Source: an uncultured Dialister sp. (lineage in GTDB: Bacteria > Bacillota > Negativicutes > Veillonellales > Dialisteraceae). Taken from it: DNA of 64,000 bases. A program made the translations under genes and the position numbers. Positions 40,982 through 49,881 of the stretch are shown in pieces; position 1 is the first letter of the stretch; the number at the start of each line of letters is the position of its first letter. The notes beneath the pieces were generated by a model, which had not been told where the DNA came from, did not search any database, and saw nothing but the letters and a program-made list of their open reading frames with translations. Where the stretch lies: the NCBI GenBank assembly GCA_934193095.1, contig CAKPUX010000004.1:1-64000 (forward strand). The letters run 5' to 3'.

Positions 40982-41645
40982 CTTGGCTCCCCATCGGGGG
41001 AGCTGCCCGAAGGGCTGAGGGGGCAACGTAGCGGTATTACCTGAAAGTGTTGGAATATCGATAGCATCGGACTATTCAACATGGAGCGTTATACCGCTAG
41101 CATGCCCCTATTGCCTTCGGCACTTCCCCCGGAGGGGGAAGCAAGGTGTTTACGAGATGACGGAAAGCATCGAATGCCCTTGGCTCCCCATCGGGGGAGC
41201 TGCCTGAAGGGCTGAGGGGGCTACGTAGCGGTATTGCCTGAAGATGTTGGAATATCGATAGCATCGGACTATTCAACATGGAGCGTTATACCGTTAGCAT
41301 GCCCCTATTGCCTTCGGCACTTCCCCCGAAGGGGGAAGCAAGATGTTTGCGAGATGACGGAAAGCGCTGAATGCCCTTGGCTCCCCATCGGGGGAGCTGC
41401 CCGAAGGGCTGAGGGGGAAACGTAGCGGTATTGCCTAAAAGTGTTGGAATATCGATAGTATCGGACTATTCAACATGGAGTGTTATACCGTTAGCATGCC
41501 CCATCTCGCTTCGCTCGAAATGGCGTCTCACTGAATTTTAGCGTCGCTACGCTCCTAAAAATCCAGTTTGCTTGCACATATTGCCTTCGGCACTTCCCCC
41601 GAGGGGGGAAGCAAGACATTACGGCGCTAACAATTTCCTTAACTT
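40982..41645. repeat. 197-bp tandem repeat with a nested insertion
   Basis: Units start at 40982, 41179 and 41376, exactly 197 bp apart. Each reads CTTGGCTCCCCATCGGGGGA, AGGGCTGAGGGGGCAACGTAGC, GTTGGAATATCGATAGCATCGG, ATTCAACATGGAGCGTTATA, and GCATGCCCCTATTGCCTTCG with CTTCCCCCGG/GGGGGAAGC. In the third unit a module of about 75 bp (ATCTCGCTTCGCTCGAAATGGC...CAGTTTGCTTGCAC) is inserted inside GCATGCCC. The same module occurs inverted near 57938-58015. Short open frames here are repeat artefacts. Confidence 0.88.
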
Positions 41646-41736
41646 AATAGCATTACCCGAAGGGGGAAGCAAGGTGCTTGCAAGAGGATGTTTTTTCCAT
41701 AGAACCCGTTGAACCTTTTAACTGGAGGCGAATTCC

Positions 41737-42840
41737 ATGTCTTATCGTACAGTCCTCATCGAGAACAACCGCATGATGCTTGAGCGGCTGTCGAGCGTGA
41801 TCAGAAACAGCCCGGGCTTCGAGCTGTCGGCGAGGTATCAGACCGCGGGCGATGCTCTGGGGCAGATGCAGGCATTCAGCCCGAATCTGATCCTTCTGGA
41901 TATCGACTGCGAGCCCAATGTCAGTCTGCTTTCCGATCTCAAGAAGAATTGCGGGCAGGCCCTGATCATCTGTCTCTCCCGCCGCTGGGACTCGGAGGCG
42001 CAGGCCAGGCTGCTGCGCGGCGGCGCGCAGGGGTATATGATCAAGCCGTTCACGCCGGATGAGCTGCAGGCGGCGGTCAGGAATGCGGACCGCGCCTCGC
42101 TGCGCTCGTCTGCGCGTGTGATCTCCTTCTTCAGCCCGAAGGGAAAGAGCGGCAAGACGACATTGATCTCCAATCTCGCCGCGAGCATCGCCAAGAGGAC
42201 GGGAGAGCCTGTCGCGATCCTTGACTGTGACCTGCAGTTCGGTGATATGGCGGTCTTTTTCAATCTGAATCCGCAAACGACTCTGGTCGAAGCGGTGCGG
42301 GATATCAAGTTCCTCTCGCCGGTGACGCTGAAGTCGTACTTCATCGATGCCAGAAGGAATCTGCAGATACTTTGCGGGCCGGCAAAGCCGGATCTTGCGG
42401 AGTCTGTCACACTGGATGCGCTGACGCAGCTCATCCATATGACGCGGAGCCTCTATAGCTACGTTTTGATCGATCTGCCTTCGGGGTTTTCCGATATTTC
42501 CGCGACGGCGTGTGAGCTCTCCGATGAGACGGTCCTGATGGCGATGTACAATGGCGGCTATGAGACGATGCATATGAAGCGCGCACTGGAGATTTTCAAG
42601 GCATGGGACGACTACCGGGAGCGCGTCTATCCGCTCTTCACCCGTGTCTCGCCGTTTGACGACGCGGAGAAGGAGCGTCTCTCCAAAGAGCTGGGCTATC
42701 CTGTCGCAGCCATCATCCCGAATGAATATGTCCGTGTCTCGGAGGCGGCTGACAATGGCCGCCTCGTCGTGGACGAGGATCCTGACAGCCCCTTTGCCAA
42801 GGCCGTCGATGCACTCGCAGAGAAGATCATTAGTAAGTAG
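41737..42840 (+). CDS. tadZ: TadZ/CpaE-like ATPase with receiver domain
   Basis: This 367-aa protein has an N-terminal receiver-like domain (residues 1-118; LILLDIDCEP with an acidic pocket, MIKPFTPDEL). A MinD-type ATPase follows, with a complete deviant Walker A (FFSPKGKSGKTTLISNLAA, about 130-148), VAILDCDLQFGDMAVFF and YSYVLIDLPSGF. In other bacteria TadZ/CpaE places the pilus machine at the cell pole. Unlike the first copy, its signature lysine is intact. GGAGG lies before the ATG. Confidence 0.9.
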   Translation: MSYRTVLIENNRMMLERLSSVIRNSPGFELSARYQTAGDALGQMQAFSPNLILLDIDCEPNVSLLSDLKKNCGQALIICLSRRWDSEAQARLLRGGAQGYMIKPFTPDELQAAVRNADRASLRSSARVISFFSPKGKSGKTTLISNLAASIAKRTGEPVAILDCDLQFGDMAVFFNLNPQTTLVEAVRDIKFLSPVTLKSYFIDARRNLQILCGPAKPDLAESVTLDALTQLIHMTRSLYSYVLIDLPSGFSDISATACELSDETVLMAMYNGGYETMHMKRALEIFKAWDDYRERVYPLFTRVSPFDDAEKERLSKELGYPVAAIIPNEYVRVSEAADNGRLVVDEDPDSPFAKAVDALAEKIISK

Positions 42841-42993
42841 TGACTGGTGACTAGTAGCTGGGGATTAGGTATTTTTCCCCAACTGAGCAGGCTCCTGGAG
42901 AGGGGGCGCGCCAAAGGCGGCGGATAGATTCCCATAGCGTCAGCCAGACAAATGCTGTACAACCCTGATTTCCAAGAAAGGAGCAAATCATCT

Positions 42994-43956
42994 ATGATCT
43001 TTATCATCTCGCTGTTTTGCGCCTTTCTTTTCTTTTTCATCCTGTTCTTCCTGCTCGGTCATGCGCTGAAAAAGAAACAGGTGGTGTCTGAGCGTCTGCA
43101 GCAGTATGCGGACTATCTCGATGTGAAGGAGACGGAAGAGGAGCAGATCTCGACCGGGCAGAAGCTCCGCCGTGCCTTCCGCAAGCGCATGCGAAGGGTC
43201 GGGGGAAGGAAGACCGCTTCGAAGCTCGATCTCATGATGCATCGCGCAGGACTGCCGCTGCTCGGCTTTGAAATGGTCGTGATCTCCTTCGGGGTGAGCA
43301 TTCTTGCTTTTCTCATGGTGCTCTTGGTCACAGGGGAGGGCGGCGCTGCGCTGCTCTTTGCCCTCCTCGCTTTTCTTTTCCAGTGGGGCTATGTGAAATA
43401 CCGGATCGACAAGCGGCTGAAGGCGTTTCTCTACCAGATGGCTGACTGTCTGACGCTGATTTCCAATTCTCTGAGGGCGGGCTTCTCCTTCCTGCAGACG
43501 ATCGAGATCATTTCCAAGGAAATGAAGCCGCCCGTCAGCACGGAATTTGCCCGTGTCCTTCGCGAGACGAATCTGGGGAAGCCTTTGGACCGTGCGCTGA
43601 CGGAGATGGACAGGCGTGTGGGCAGTCCTGACTTCTCTCTCATCGTCACGGCGGTGCTCATCCAGCAGCAGGTCGGCGGAAATTTGGCCGACATCATTGA
43701 TATCATCCGCGATACCATCTTAGACCGCATCCGGCTGCGCGGCGAGATCAAGACACTGACCGCGCAGGGGCGTATGGCAGGCATGATCCTTGCCGCTCTT
43801 CCGATCGCGATGGGACTCTTCATGTACATCATGTCGCCGGAATATATGCGCCCGCTCCTCACGACACGCATAGGGCAGATCGCGATCGGCGTTGCTCTCG
43901 TGATGGAAGTCATAGGCTTCTTCATCATTCATAAGATCGTAGATATCAAGGTATAG
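42994..43956 (+). CDS. tadB: Tad pilus inner-membrane protein TadB
   Basis: This 320-aa protein of the type II secretion F (GspF) family has N-terminal helices and a cytosolic domain. The conserved ISNSLRAGFSFLQTIEIISKEMKPPVSTEFARVLRETNLG lies mid-protein, with C-terminal helices after. The start at 42994 (MIFIISLF) has AAAGGAGC in front; the frame to 42952 is less likely. It is paired with TadC (46839) as the membrane platform. A short repeat lies between it and tadZ. Confidence 0.92.
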   Translation: MIFIISLFCAFLFFFILFFLLGHALKKKQVVSERLQQYADYLDVKETEEEQISTGQKLRRAFRKRMRRVGGRKTASKLDLMMHRAGLPLLGFEMVVISFGVSILAFLMVLLVTGEGGAALLFALLAFLFQWGYVKYRIDKRLKAFLYQMADCLTLISNSLRAGFSFLQTIEIISKEMKPPVSTEFARVLRETNLGKPLDRALTEMDRRVGSPDFSLIVTAVLIQQQVGGNLADIIDIIRDTILDRIRLRGEIKTLTAQGRMAGMILAALPIAMGLFMYIMSPEYMRPLLTTRIGQIAIGVALVMEVIGFFIIHKIVDIKV

Positions 43957-44321
43957 AGGTTGTCGGGGTCAGGTTGATGGGTTCAGGGTTAGCCCTTGGG
44001 GCGGCTCGTCCTTTGATTCCGTTTGAATGAGAAATGAAAAATGCGAAATGGTGGTGCGGCGCCAGATCCTTCGACTCAGTTCTCACTGTTCCGCCTTTAC
44101 ATTATTGAACATCCGACATTTCACTCCGCTCAGGATGACGAAATGCGCCGTAAAGTATAAATTGTGGCGATGCCCGAAGGTGGCATTTCAGTCACTAGTC
44201 ACTCGAGGCCACTAATCCCTAGCTACTAATCTCTAGTCACCAGTCACTCCTAATCCCCAATCCCTAATCCCCAGGCACTAGCTACCAGTCACCATTCCCA
44301 CGAAAGGAGAAAGAAAGCATC
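43957..44321. repeat. Composite repeat with nested element
   Basis: GGGTTAGCCCTTGGGGCGG and AATGAGAAATG units lead to GTGGTGCGGCGC. There the core hairpin is split by an insertion of about 75 bp (GATCCTTCGACTCAG...CACTCCGCTCAGGATGACG) before ATGCGCCGTAAAG. GGCGATGCCCGAAGG and many GTCACTA/AATCCCT units (44190-44300) follow. There is no gene. Confidence 0.75.
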
Positions 44322-44795
44322 ATGAAACGACAAAAAGGGCAGGATATCGTCGAGTTTGCACTGCTGCTGCCGATCTTTCTCCTCGTTCTCTGCGGGATCA
44401 TCTATTGCGGCTTCATGTTCGGGGATTACCAGACCGTGCAGGGCATCGTGAGAAATGCGGCACGCGAAGCGGCTGTGGTGGGGCATTATACCGAAAGCAC
44501 AGATCCTTCACAGCCAATAAATAATTACAAGATCATCGCTGACAAATACAATCAAATTTTGAAAGAGCAGAAGGTCATCACGCATCTGTATGTGCCGGAT
44601 GCTGCTGGCGTGCAGGTGGTTTCCACCAATGATGAAAATGAAAAGCCGGAAAACTCTGTTCATGCGAAGCTCAACTTGGAACTTACCAAGAGCGATGTAT
44701 CATTTTTTAATTACCTGTCGCACTTTGCAGAACTCCCGTACTCGTATTCCGTGAGCTGTTATATGTACGATGAGACGACCGGAAAGAGCACGTAA
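44322..44795 (+). CDS. tadE: TadE-like pseudopilin
   Basis: This 157-aa protein has a short basic leader and the prepilin motif KG-QDIVEFALLLP. A helix (LLLPIFLLVLCGIIYCGF) is followed by the conserved QTVQGIVRNAAREAAVVG and a periplasmic domain. TadE/F proteins are minor pseudopilins of the Flp machine. AAAGGAG lies upstream. The tadA gene starts 73 nt downstream. Confidence 0.88.
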   Translation: MKRQKGQDIVEFALLLPIFLLVLCGIIYCGFMFGDYQTVQGIVRNAAREAAVVGHYTESTDPSQPINNYKIIADKYNQILKEQKVITHLYVPDAAGVQVVSTNDENEKPENSVHAKLNLELTKSDVSFFNYLSHFAELPYSYSVSCYMYDETTGKST

Positions 44796-44868
44796 GGCGC
44801 TCGCGTCTCGCTACCCCCCCACTATCTCCATTACACCCATCAACAAATCCCCAAGGAAGGTGAAGACT

Positions 44869-46254
44869 TTGAAACTTCTGGAACGTCTTGGCCGCCGTGA
44901 CGGCACCGAGAAAAAAGAACAGGCCGCTATATTTGCCGGCCGGACGAACAACGCCCACGAAGAGGGATACCAGGAGCTGAAAAACGGAATTCACCGGCGT
45001 ATCGTCGATGACATGACCGCTGAGCAGCAGCAGGTCTTGGACGGCAGGCATACGCGGCAGGAGGTCGAGGCGGTCATCACGCGCTATGTACAGCGTGTGG
45101 TCGAAGAGGATCCCTTTGCCGTTCCGCGCGGCGAGCGTTCGCGTCTGGTATCGGATATCTGTGATGAGATCCTGGGGCTTGGCCCGATCGAGCCATTCCT
45201 GAAGGATGATGCCGTGACGGAGATCATGATCAACGGGCCGAAGAAGATCTATGTGGAAAAGATGGGCAAGATCCATCTGACGCAAGCTCGTTTTCAGGAT
45301 CAGGCACACCTGATGGCGATCATCGAGAAGATCGTGTCGCCGCTGGGCCGTCACGTCGATGAGGCATCGCCGATCGTCGATGCGCGTCTCGAAGACGGTT
45401 CTCGTGTCAATATCGTCATCCCGCCGCTTTCTCTGTCCGGACCGTGCGTGACGATCCGTAAATTCTCCCGGATACCGCTCTTGATCGAGGATCTGATCGC
45501 CTATGGCACCCTTTCGGAGCAGATGGCCTCATTCCTGCGCGCCTGTGTCAAGGCGAAGCTGAACATCATGGTCAGCGGCGGTACCGGCTCCGGTAAGACG
45601 ACCACGCTGAATGTACTTTCTTCCTTCATCCCCTCCGATGAACGCATCGTCACCATCGAAGATGCCGCCGAGCTCCGCCTCGAGCAGCCGCATGTCGTGA
45701 CGCTCGAGTCCCGTCCGCCGAATATAGAGGGCAAGGGGGCGGTCACGATCAGAGACCTTGTGAAGAATGCTCTCCGTATGCGCCCGGACCGCATCATCGT
45801 CGGCGAAGTCCGAAGCGGCGAGGCACTCGATATGCTGCAGGCGATGAATACCGGCCATGACGGCTCACTCACGACCGCGCATGCGAACAGTCCGCGCGAT
45901 GTGCTCTCGCGTCTGGAAACGATGGTCCTTATGAGCGGCTTCGATCTGCCGGTCACGGCGATCCGCAACCAGATCTCCTCCGCACTCGATCTCATCATTC
46001 ATCAGTCCCGTATTCAGGATGGTTCCCGCAAGATCACCTACATCACCGAAGTGCAGCAGATGGAAGGGAATGTGATCGTCCTGCAGGACCTTTTCCGCTA
46101 CCATCAGACCGGCTTCGATGAAAACGGCAAGTCGCAGGGCTCCTTCGTGTATACAGGCCTCCAGCCGCAGTTTCTCACCAAGTTTAAGATCCACGGCGTA
46201 GATGTGCCGAAGGATCTCTTCCGCCGTGTGCCGGAAAGGGATTGGGAAGAATGA
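44869..46254 (+). CDS. tadA: Tad pilus assembly ATPase TadA/CpaF
   Basis: This 461-aa secretion ATPase (GspE/VirB11 family) has an N-terminal domain with FLKDDAVTEIMINGPKKIYVEK. Walker A is MVSGGTGSGKTTTLNVLS (near 235-252), the Asp box is IVTIEDAAELRL, Walker B is DRIIVGEVRSGEALDMLQAM, and the His box is TGHDGSLTTAHAN. The start is TTG at 44869 with AAGGAAGGTGA upstream; the longer frame overlaps tadE without a ribosome site. It powers pilus assembly from the cytoplasmic face. Confidence 0.95.
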   Translation: MKLLERLGRRDGTEKKEQAAIFAGRTNNAHEEGYQELKNGIHRRIVDDMTAEQQQVLDGRHTRQEVEAVITRYVQRVVEEDPFAVPRGERSRLVSDICDEILGLGPIEPFLKDDAVTEIMINGPKKIYVEKMGKIHLTQARFQDQAHLMAIIEKIVSPLGRHVDEASPIVDARLEDGSRVNIVIPPLSLSGPCVTIRKFSRIPLLIEDLIAYGTLSEQMASFLRACVKAKLNIMVSGGTGSGKTTTLNVLSSFIPSDERIVTIEDAAELRLEQPHVVTLESRPPNIEGKGAVTIRDLVKNALRMRPDRIIVGEVRSGEALDMLQAMNTGHDGSLTTAHANSPRDVLSRLETMVLMSGFDLPVTAIRNQISSALDLIIHQSRIQDGSRKITYITEVQQMEGNVIVLQDLFRYHQTGFDENGKSQGSFVYTGLQPQFLTKFKIHGVDVPKDLFRRVPERDWEE

Positions 46255-46838
46255 GACGGCCGCGCAGCGGCAGGCTCATTCTTGCTGAATAAAGTATGAC
46301 GTGAAAGGTTCAGGGTTCAGGTTGGCGGGTTCAGGGTTGTGGTGCGGCGCAAAATAATATGGAAGCGCCGCGGAGTTTTGATAGCGCTTCGCGCCGTCGT
46401 CAGAGGGGCGTAGCCGAGAGATCTTCCTTGCAGAACGGTCAGTGTGCCGACTGCGCTATTTCAATCACCGCTTGCTCCTAATCCCTAATCCCTGGCTACT
46501 CATCCCTGCTTTCAACCTGAAGTTTGAAAGCAGAAACCGAGATTCATCTATCCCCTTCCTCTGGAAGGGGAACGCCCGAAGGGCAAGGGGTTGGCCGAGG
46601 GAGAGAAAAGCCCCAAGCCAACCTCCGCCCCTTCGGGGCACCTCCTTCCAAAGGAAGGAGGGAAAAGACAGAGCTCGGCCATCGCCCTTTTTATATTCCG
46701 CGGCGCTTCCATATTCTTATGCGCCGCACCACCACTCCTCACTCCTAACTAGAGAGCGCGAATCTCTCGTACGCAATTAAAGGGCGACCCGCGGGCGAAC
46801 CCCGAACCCCGAACCCTTTTGAACCGAGGTGATACTCC
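46255..46838. repeat. Gene-free block: composite repeats and a 150-bp direct repeat
   Basis: Core hairpin copies lie at 46344-46371 and 46700-46727. A truncated TIR fragment lies at about 46392-46430, AATCCCT units at 46478-46500, and a TCCCCTTCCTCTGGAAGGGGA palindrome at about 46550. From 46521 to about 46675 the sequence is nearly identical to 50001-50155. GAACCCCGAACCC follows, up to the tadC leader. There is no gene. Confidence 0.75.
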
Positions 46839-47774
46839 ATGCTTGCATTTTCTATCGCGATTGCGATTTCCTTATTTGTTTTTATCACGATGACGCTCAT
46901 CGTGCTCCGGCAGTCGGACTCGCAGCGAGAGATGCAGCGGCGTCTGGATCAGTTTATGGATCTTTCTGCCGAAGAAGAGATGGTGGATCCGGACGACCTT
47001 CGAAGGATCCCCTTCCTGCAGCGTACCGTCGGCCGTATGCTGGGCGAGCTGATGGATACACTCTCCTATTTCGCTCCGGCGGCGATCCCGAAGCTCATGG
47101 AGCGGCGCATCATGCTCGCCGGCAAGCAGGGCGTATGGAAGGTCGCTCATTTTGCCGGCCTCTGGTTCCTGTGCCTCGCGTTCGGGCTCGCACTCGGCTT
47201 CTGGTATGCAGGGCGGGGCGTTTACACACCGCCGCAGTTCTTCCTCATCGTCCTTGGATGGGGATTCATGGGGGCACTGCTTCCCTTCGGCGTCCTGAAT
47301 CATATCATCAAGAAACGCCAGGCTCTCATCACGCGGCAGCTGCCGGATGTGCTGGACCTTCTCGCGATCTCTGTGCAGGCAGGGCTTTCCTTCGATGCGG
47401 CGCTTCGCAAGGTCGTCGAACGCATGAAGGGCCCCTTGATCGACGAGCTCTCCCGCATGCTCCGCGATGTACGCATGGGGATGACCCGCCGCCGCTCGAT
47501 GCAGTTCATGGCGAAACGCTGTGATGTGCAGGATGTGTACCTCTTCGTCATGTCCGTCACGCAGTCGGAGCGTCTCGGCGCTTCCATGTCGGATACGCTG
47601 ACGATTCAGGCTGACAATATGAGAAATGTCCGCCGCCAGCGGGCGCGGACGAAGGCGATGAAGGCGCCGGTCAAGATGGTCTTCCCGCTCGTCTTCTGCA
47701 TTTTCCCTGCGATCTTCGTGGTGGCGCTCCTGCCATCGCTCCTCTCTCTCATGGAAACCATGGGGAAAAAATAA
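46839..47774 (+). CDS. tadC: Tad pilus inner-membrane protein TadC
   Basis: This 311-aa GspF-family protein has N-terminal helix 1-22 and two mid helices (about 107-155). LPDVLDLLAISVQAGLSFDAALRKVVERMKGPLIDELSRMLRDVRMG is the conserved TadC block, with C-terminal helices at 280-305. It is the partner of TadB. It is separated from tadA by a repeat block and probably depends on read-through or its own promoter. A terminator follows. Confidence 0.92.
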   Translation: MLAFSIAIAISLFVFITMTLIVLRQSDSQREMQRRLDQFMDLSAEEEMVDPDDLRRIPFLQRTVGRMLGELMDTLSYFAPAAIPKLMERRIMLAGKQGVWKVAHFAGLWFLCLAFGLALGFWYAGRGVYTPPQFFLIVLGWGFMGALLPFGVLNHIIKKRQALITRQLPDVLDLLAISVQAGLSFDAALRKVVERMKGPLIDELSRMLRDVRMGMTRRRSMQFMAKRCDVQDVYLFVMSVTQSERLGASMSDTLTIQADNMRNVRRQRARTKAMKAPVKMVFPLVFCIFPAIFVVALLPSLLSLMETMGKK

Positions 47775-47802
47775 CTGGCAGCGTGAGCTGGCAGTTATTT
47801 TT
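47773..47802 (+). terminator. Terminator after tadC
   Basis: AACTG-CAGC/GCTG-CAGTT with a GTGA loop is followed by ATTTTT. It overlaps the stop codon and closes the pilus cluster. Confidence 0.85.
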
Positions 47803-48112
47803 GGTTGGCGTGGTTTGAAAGAGGGACTAGTGACTGGTGACTAGTGACTGGTGACTGGTGACTAGGGATTAGTGGCTAGGGATTAGGAGCCGCAAGTGAC
47901 TGGTAGCTAGTGACTGGTGACTTAAATACCGCCTTCGGGCATCGCCACTATTTATACTCCGCGGCGCTTCTGCTTTTTATGCGCCGCACCACCATTTCGC
48001 ATTTCTCATTCCTAATTCCTCATTCGGGTCGAGCTTTCATCCACAATTCAGGGGCAGCACGCCTGCGGGCTACCCCTGAACTCATCAACTATATTTTCGA
48101 AAGGAGCCCTTT
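47803..48112. repeat. Composite repeat
   Basis: CTAGTGA/CTGGTGA/CTAGGGATT units (47822-47920) lead to ACCGCCTTCGGGCATCGCC, the core hairpin (47961-47987), TTTCGCATTTCTCA units and GGGCTACCCCTGAACTC. There is no gene. Confidence 0.75.
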
Positions 48113-48454
48113 ATGACCGAGACATGGATCCTTGCCAATACTGACCGCACCGTCTCTCTCACCGTAGAAATCGCGCGCTCGTGGTGGGCGCGGTTCAAAG
48201 GCCTCATGCTCCGCGCGCCCCTTGAGGAAGGCCATGGGCTGTACCTCGAGAAGACGAACAGCATTCACATGTGCTTCATGCGTTTTGCGATCGACGCGGT
48301 GTATTTCGATGGAGAAGGCCGCGTGGTGAAGGTCGTCCCTCATCTTGCGCCATGGCTTGGCCTCTCCGCCTGCCTCCGTGCGAAAGGGTGTCTGGAGATG
48401 AAGGCGGGCGAAGCGAATCGGCTGGGCATCCAAGTGGGGATGGTGCGGGCTTAG
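48113..48454 (+). CDS. DUF192 family protein
   Basis: This 113-aa protein carries the full DUF192 core: WWARFKGLMLRAPLEEGHGLYLEKTNSIHMCFMRFAIDAVYFDGEGRVVKVVPHLAPW (residues about 23-80). GCLEMKAGEANRLGIQVG is the C-terminal strand pair. The function is unknown. In some genomes these genes sit beside Tad/pilus clusters, as here. AAAGGAG lies before the ATG. Confidence 0.88.
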   Translation: MTETWILANTDRTVSLTVEIARSWWARFKGLMLRAPLEEGHGLYLEKTNSIHMCFMRFAIDAVYFDGEGRVVKVVPHLAPWLGLSACLRAKGCLEMKAGEANRLGIQVGMVRA

Positions 48455-48562
48455 AAGTGAGACGTGTGGGAAGGGCGCGCGCCCTGCGGGCTCTCTCTCC
48501 CCTTGCTGATTTCCCCTTTGCCCCTTATAATAGAAAGAACAACTCAGCAAAGGAGACATATC

Positions 48563-49156
48563 ATGGAAGGATCCACCAGCAGTATCATCTTTATCGCTCT
48601 CATCACGACGCTCCTCGTCGTATTCAATTACCGCACCATGCGCTTCAAGAAAAATGTGGCGGACATCGTGCAGCAGATCCTCGCACATAACAAGCGGGAC
48701 AGGATGCTTCGGAATCAGGAGTTCGTCCACTACTTCCTTTCGAGCGGAAATATCTGGCTCGCGCACATGGATGCGGACTTCAGAAAGACTGTCATGGTGC
48801 AGACCGGCGTCTCGGTGCTCTCTATCGTGGGCGGGCTTGCGCTCATCGCGGCCTGCGTCTTCTGCGAAGTGTATCCGCTTGCGCTCTACCCGGCCGCGAT
48901 GCTCGTCTTTGCATGGAAAGTGGGATTCTCCTTCGAGACCATTTCCAAGGATGAGAAGGTAAATGCGCGCCGTGCGATGGAAAACTATAAGAAACAGTAT
49001 CCGAATGATCCTACGGTGAAGCAGAATAAGTGCACGGACAAGTCTCCGGCCTGGTACATGACGGCGAAGAAGCTGGCAAAGACCGGCAGTCTCGGCCGCG
49101 GCAAGGCGGAAGCGAAACCGGAAGCGAAGACGGTCGTCAAAAAAGGAAAGAAATAA
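48563..49156 (+). CDS. Hypothetical membrane protein, 197 aa
   Basis: This protein is unknown to me. It has an N-terminal helix (SSIIFIALITTLLVVF, residues 5-20), a charged cytosolic loop with a KRDRMLRNQEFVHYFLSSGNIW segment, and two further helices (about 82-120; VSVLSIVGGLALIAACVFC and LALYPAAMLVFAW). A lysine/alanine-rich C-terminus (GKAEAKPEAKTVVKKGKK) ends it. AAAGGAG before the ATG at 48563 decides the start. It is monocistronic, with a terminator. Confidence 0.7.
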   Translation: MEGSTSSIIFIALITTLLVVFNYRTMRFKKNVADIVQQILAHNKRDRMLRNQEFVHYFLSSGNIWLAHMDADFRKTVMVQTGVSVLSIVGGLALIAACVFCEVYPLALYPAAMLVFAWKVGFSFETISKDEKVNARRAMENYKKQYPNDPTVKQNKCTDKSPAWYMTAKKLAKTGSLGRGKAEAKPEAKTVVKKGKK

Positions 49157-49162
49157 AAAAGG

Positions 49163-49190
49163 GAGCTGTGCAGCGCACAGCTCTTTCTTG
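49163..49190 (+). terminator. Terminator
   Basis: GAGCTGTG/CACAGCTC with loop CAGCG is followed by TTTCTTG, just after the hypothetical membrane-protein gene. The repeat block from 49200 to 49378 (GGTTCAG units, core hairpin 49245-49272, GTCACTA units) carries no gene. Confidence 0.85.
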
Positions 49191-49401
49191 TAAATGAAGG
49201 GGTTCAGTAGGTTCTATAGGTTCAGAGGGTTCAGCGGGGGTGGTGCGGCGCATCAAATCATGGAAGCGCCGCGGAGTATAAATGGGGGCGATGCCCCAAA
49301 GTGGTATTCAAGTCACCGGTCACTAGTCACTTCTAATCCCTAATCCCTAGCTACCAGTCCCCAGTCCCTAGTCCCCCATTTATACGAAAGAAGCGCATAC
49401 T

Positions 49402-49881
49402 ATGTCCTTTGAAAAAGTAAAATCCTATTTCGATACCCTCGGCATGGGGGATCGCTGCATCGATCTCAAAGAATCTTCCGCGACCGTAGCTTTGGCGGCA
49501 CAGGCGCTCGGGACGGAGGAGGCGCGCATCGCGAAGACGATGTCCTTCCTTCTGGATGACAAGCCTCTCATCATCGTCGTGGCGGGCGATGCCAAAGTGG
49601 ATAACCACAAATTCAAGATGACCTTCCACAAGAAGGCGAAGATGATCCCCGGTGCGGAGTGCGAGCAGTATATCGGCCACCGCCCCGGCGGCGTGTGCCC
49701 TTTCTGCCTGCCCGAGGGCGTGCCGGTCTACCTCGATGTGTCTTTGCGGCGTTTTGACATCGTCTATCCGGCAGCAGGCACAGACCACAGCGCTGTACGC
49801 CTCTCGATCCCTGAGCTCGAGTCCTCATCCAAAGCCCTGGGCTGGGTCGATGTGTGTAAGAATTGGGGAGAAAACGCGTGA
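49402..49881 (+). CDS. YbaK/EbsC-type aminoacyl-tRNA deacylase
   Basis: This 159-aa YbaK/ProX-domain protein has SSATVALAAQALGTEEARIAKTMSFLLDDKPLIIVVAGDAKVDNHKF (residues 26-72) as its family core; K45 near RIAKT is the usual conserved lysine. GHRPGGVCPFCLPEGVPVYLDVSLRRFDIVYPAAGT closes the pocket. It hydrolyses mischarged tRNA such as Cys- or Ala-tRNA-Pro. The exact specificity is not visible. Confidence 0.9.
   Translation: MSFEKVKSYFDTLGMGDRCIDLKESSATVALAAQALGTEEARIAKTMSFLLDDKPLIIVVAGDAKVDNHKFKMTFHKKAKMIPGAECEQYIGHRPGGVCPFCLPEGVPVYLDVSLRRFDIVYPAAGTDHSAVRLSIPELESSSKALGWVDVCKNWGENA

Noticed and set aside
40744..41425. Short frames of 60-112 aa in the 197-bp repeat
   Set aside because: Their sequence simply follows the tandem repeat units and they share no ribosome site. 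They are repeat translations, not genes.
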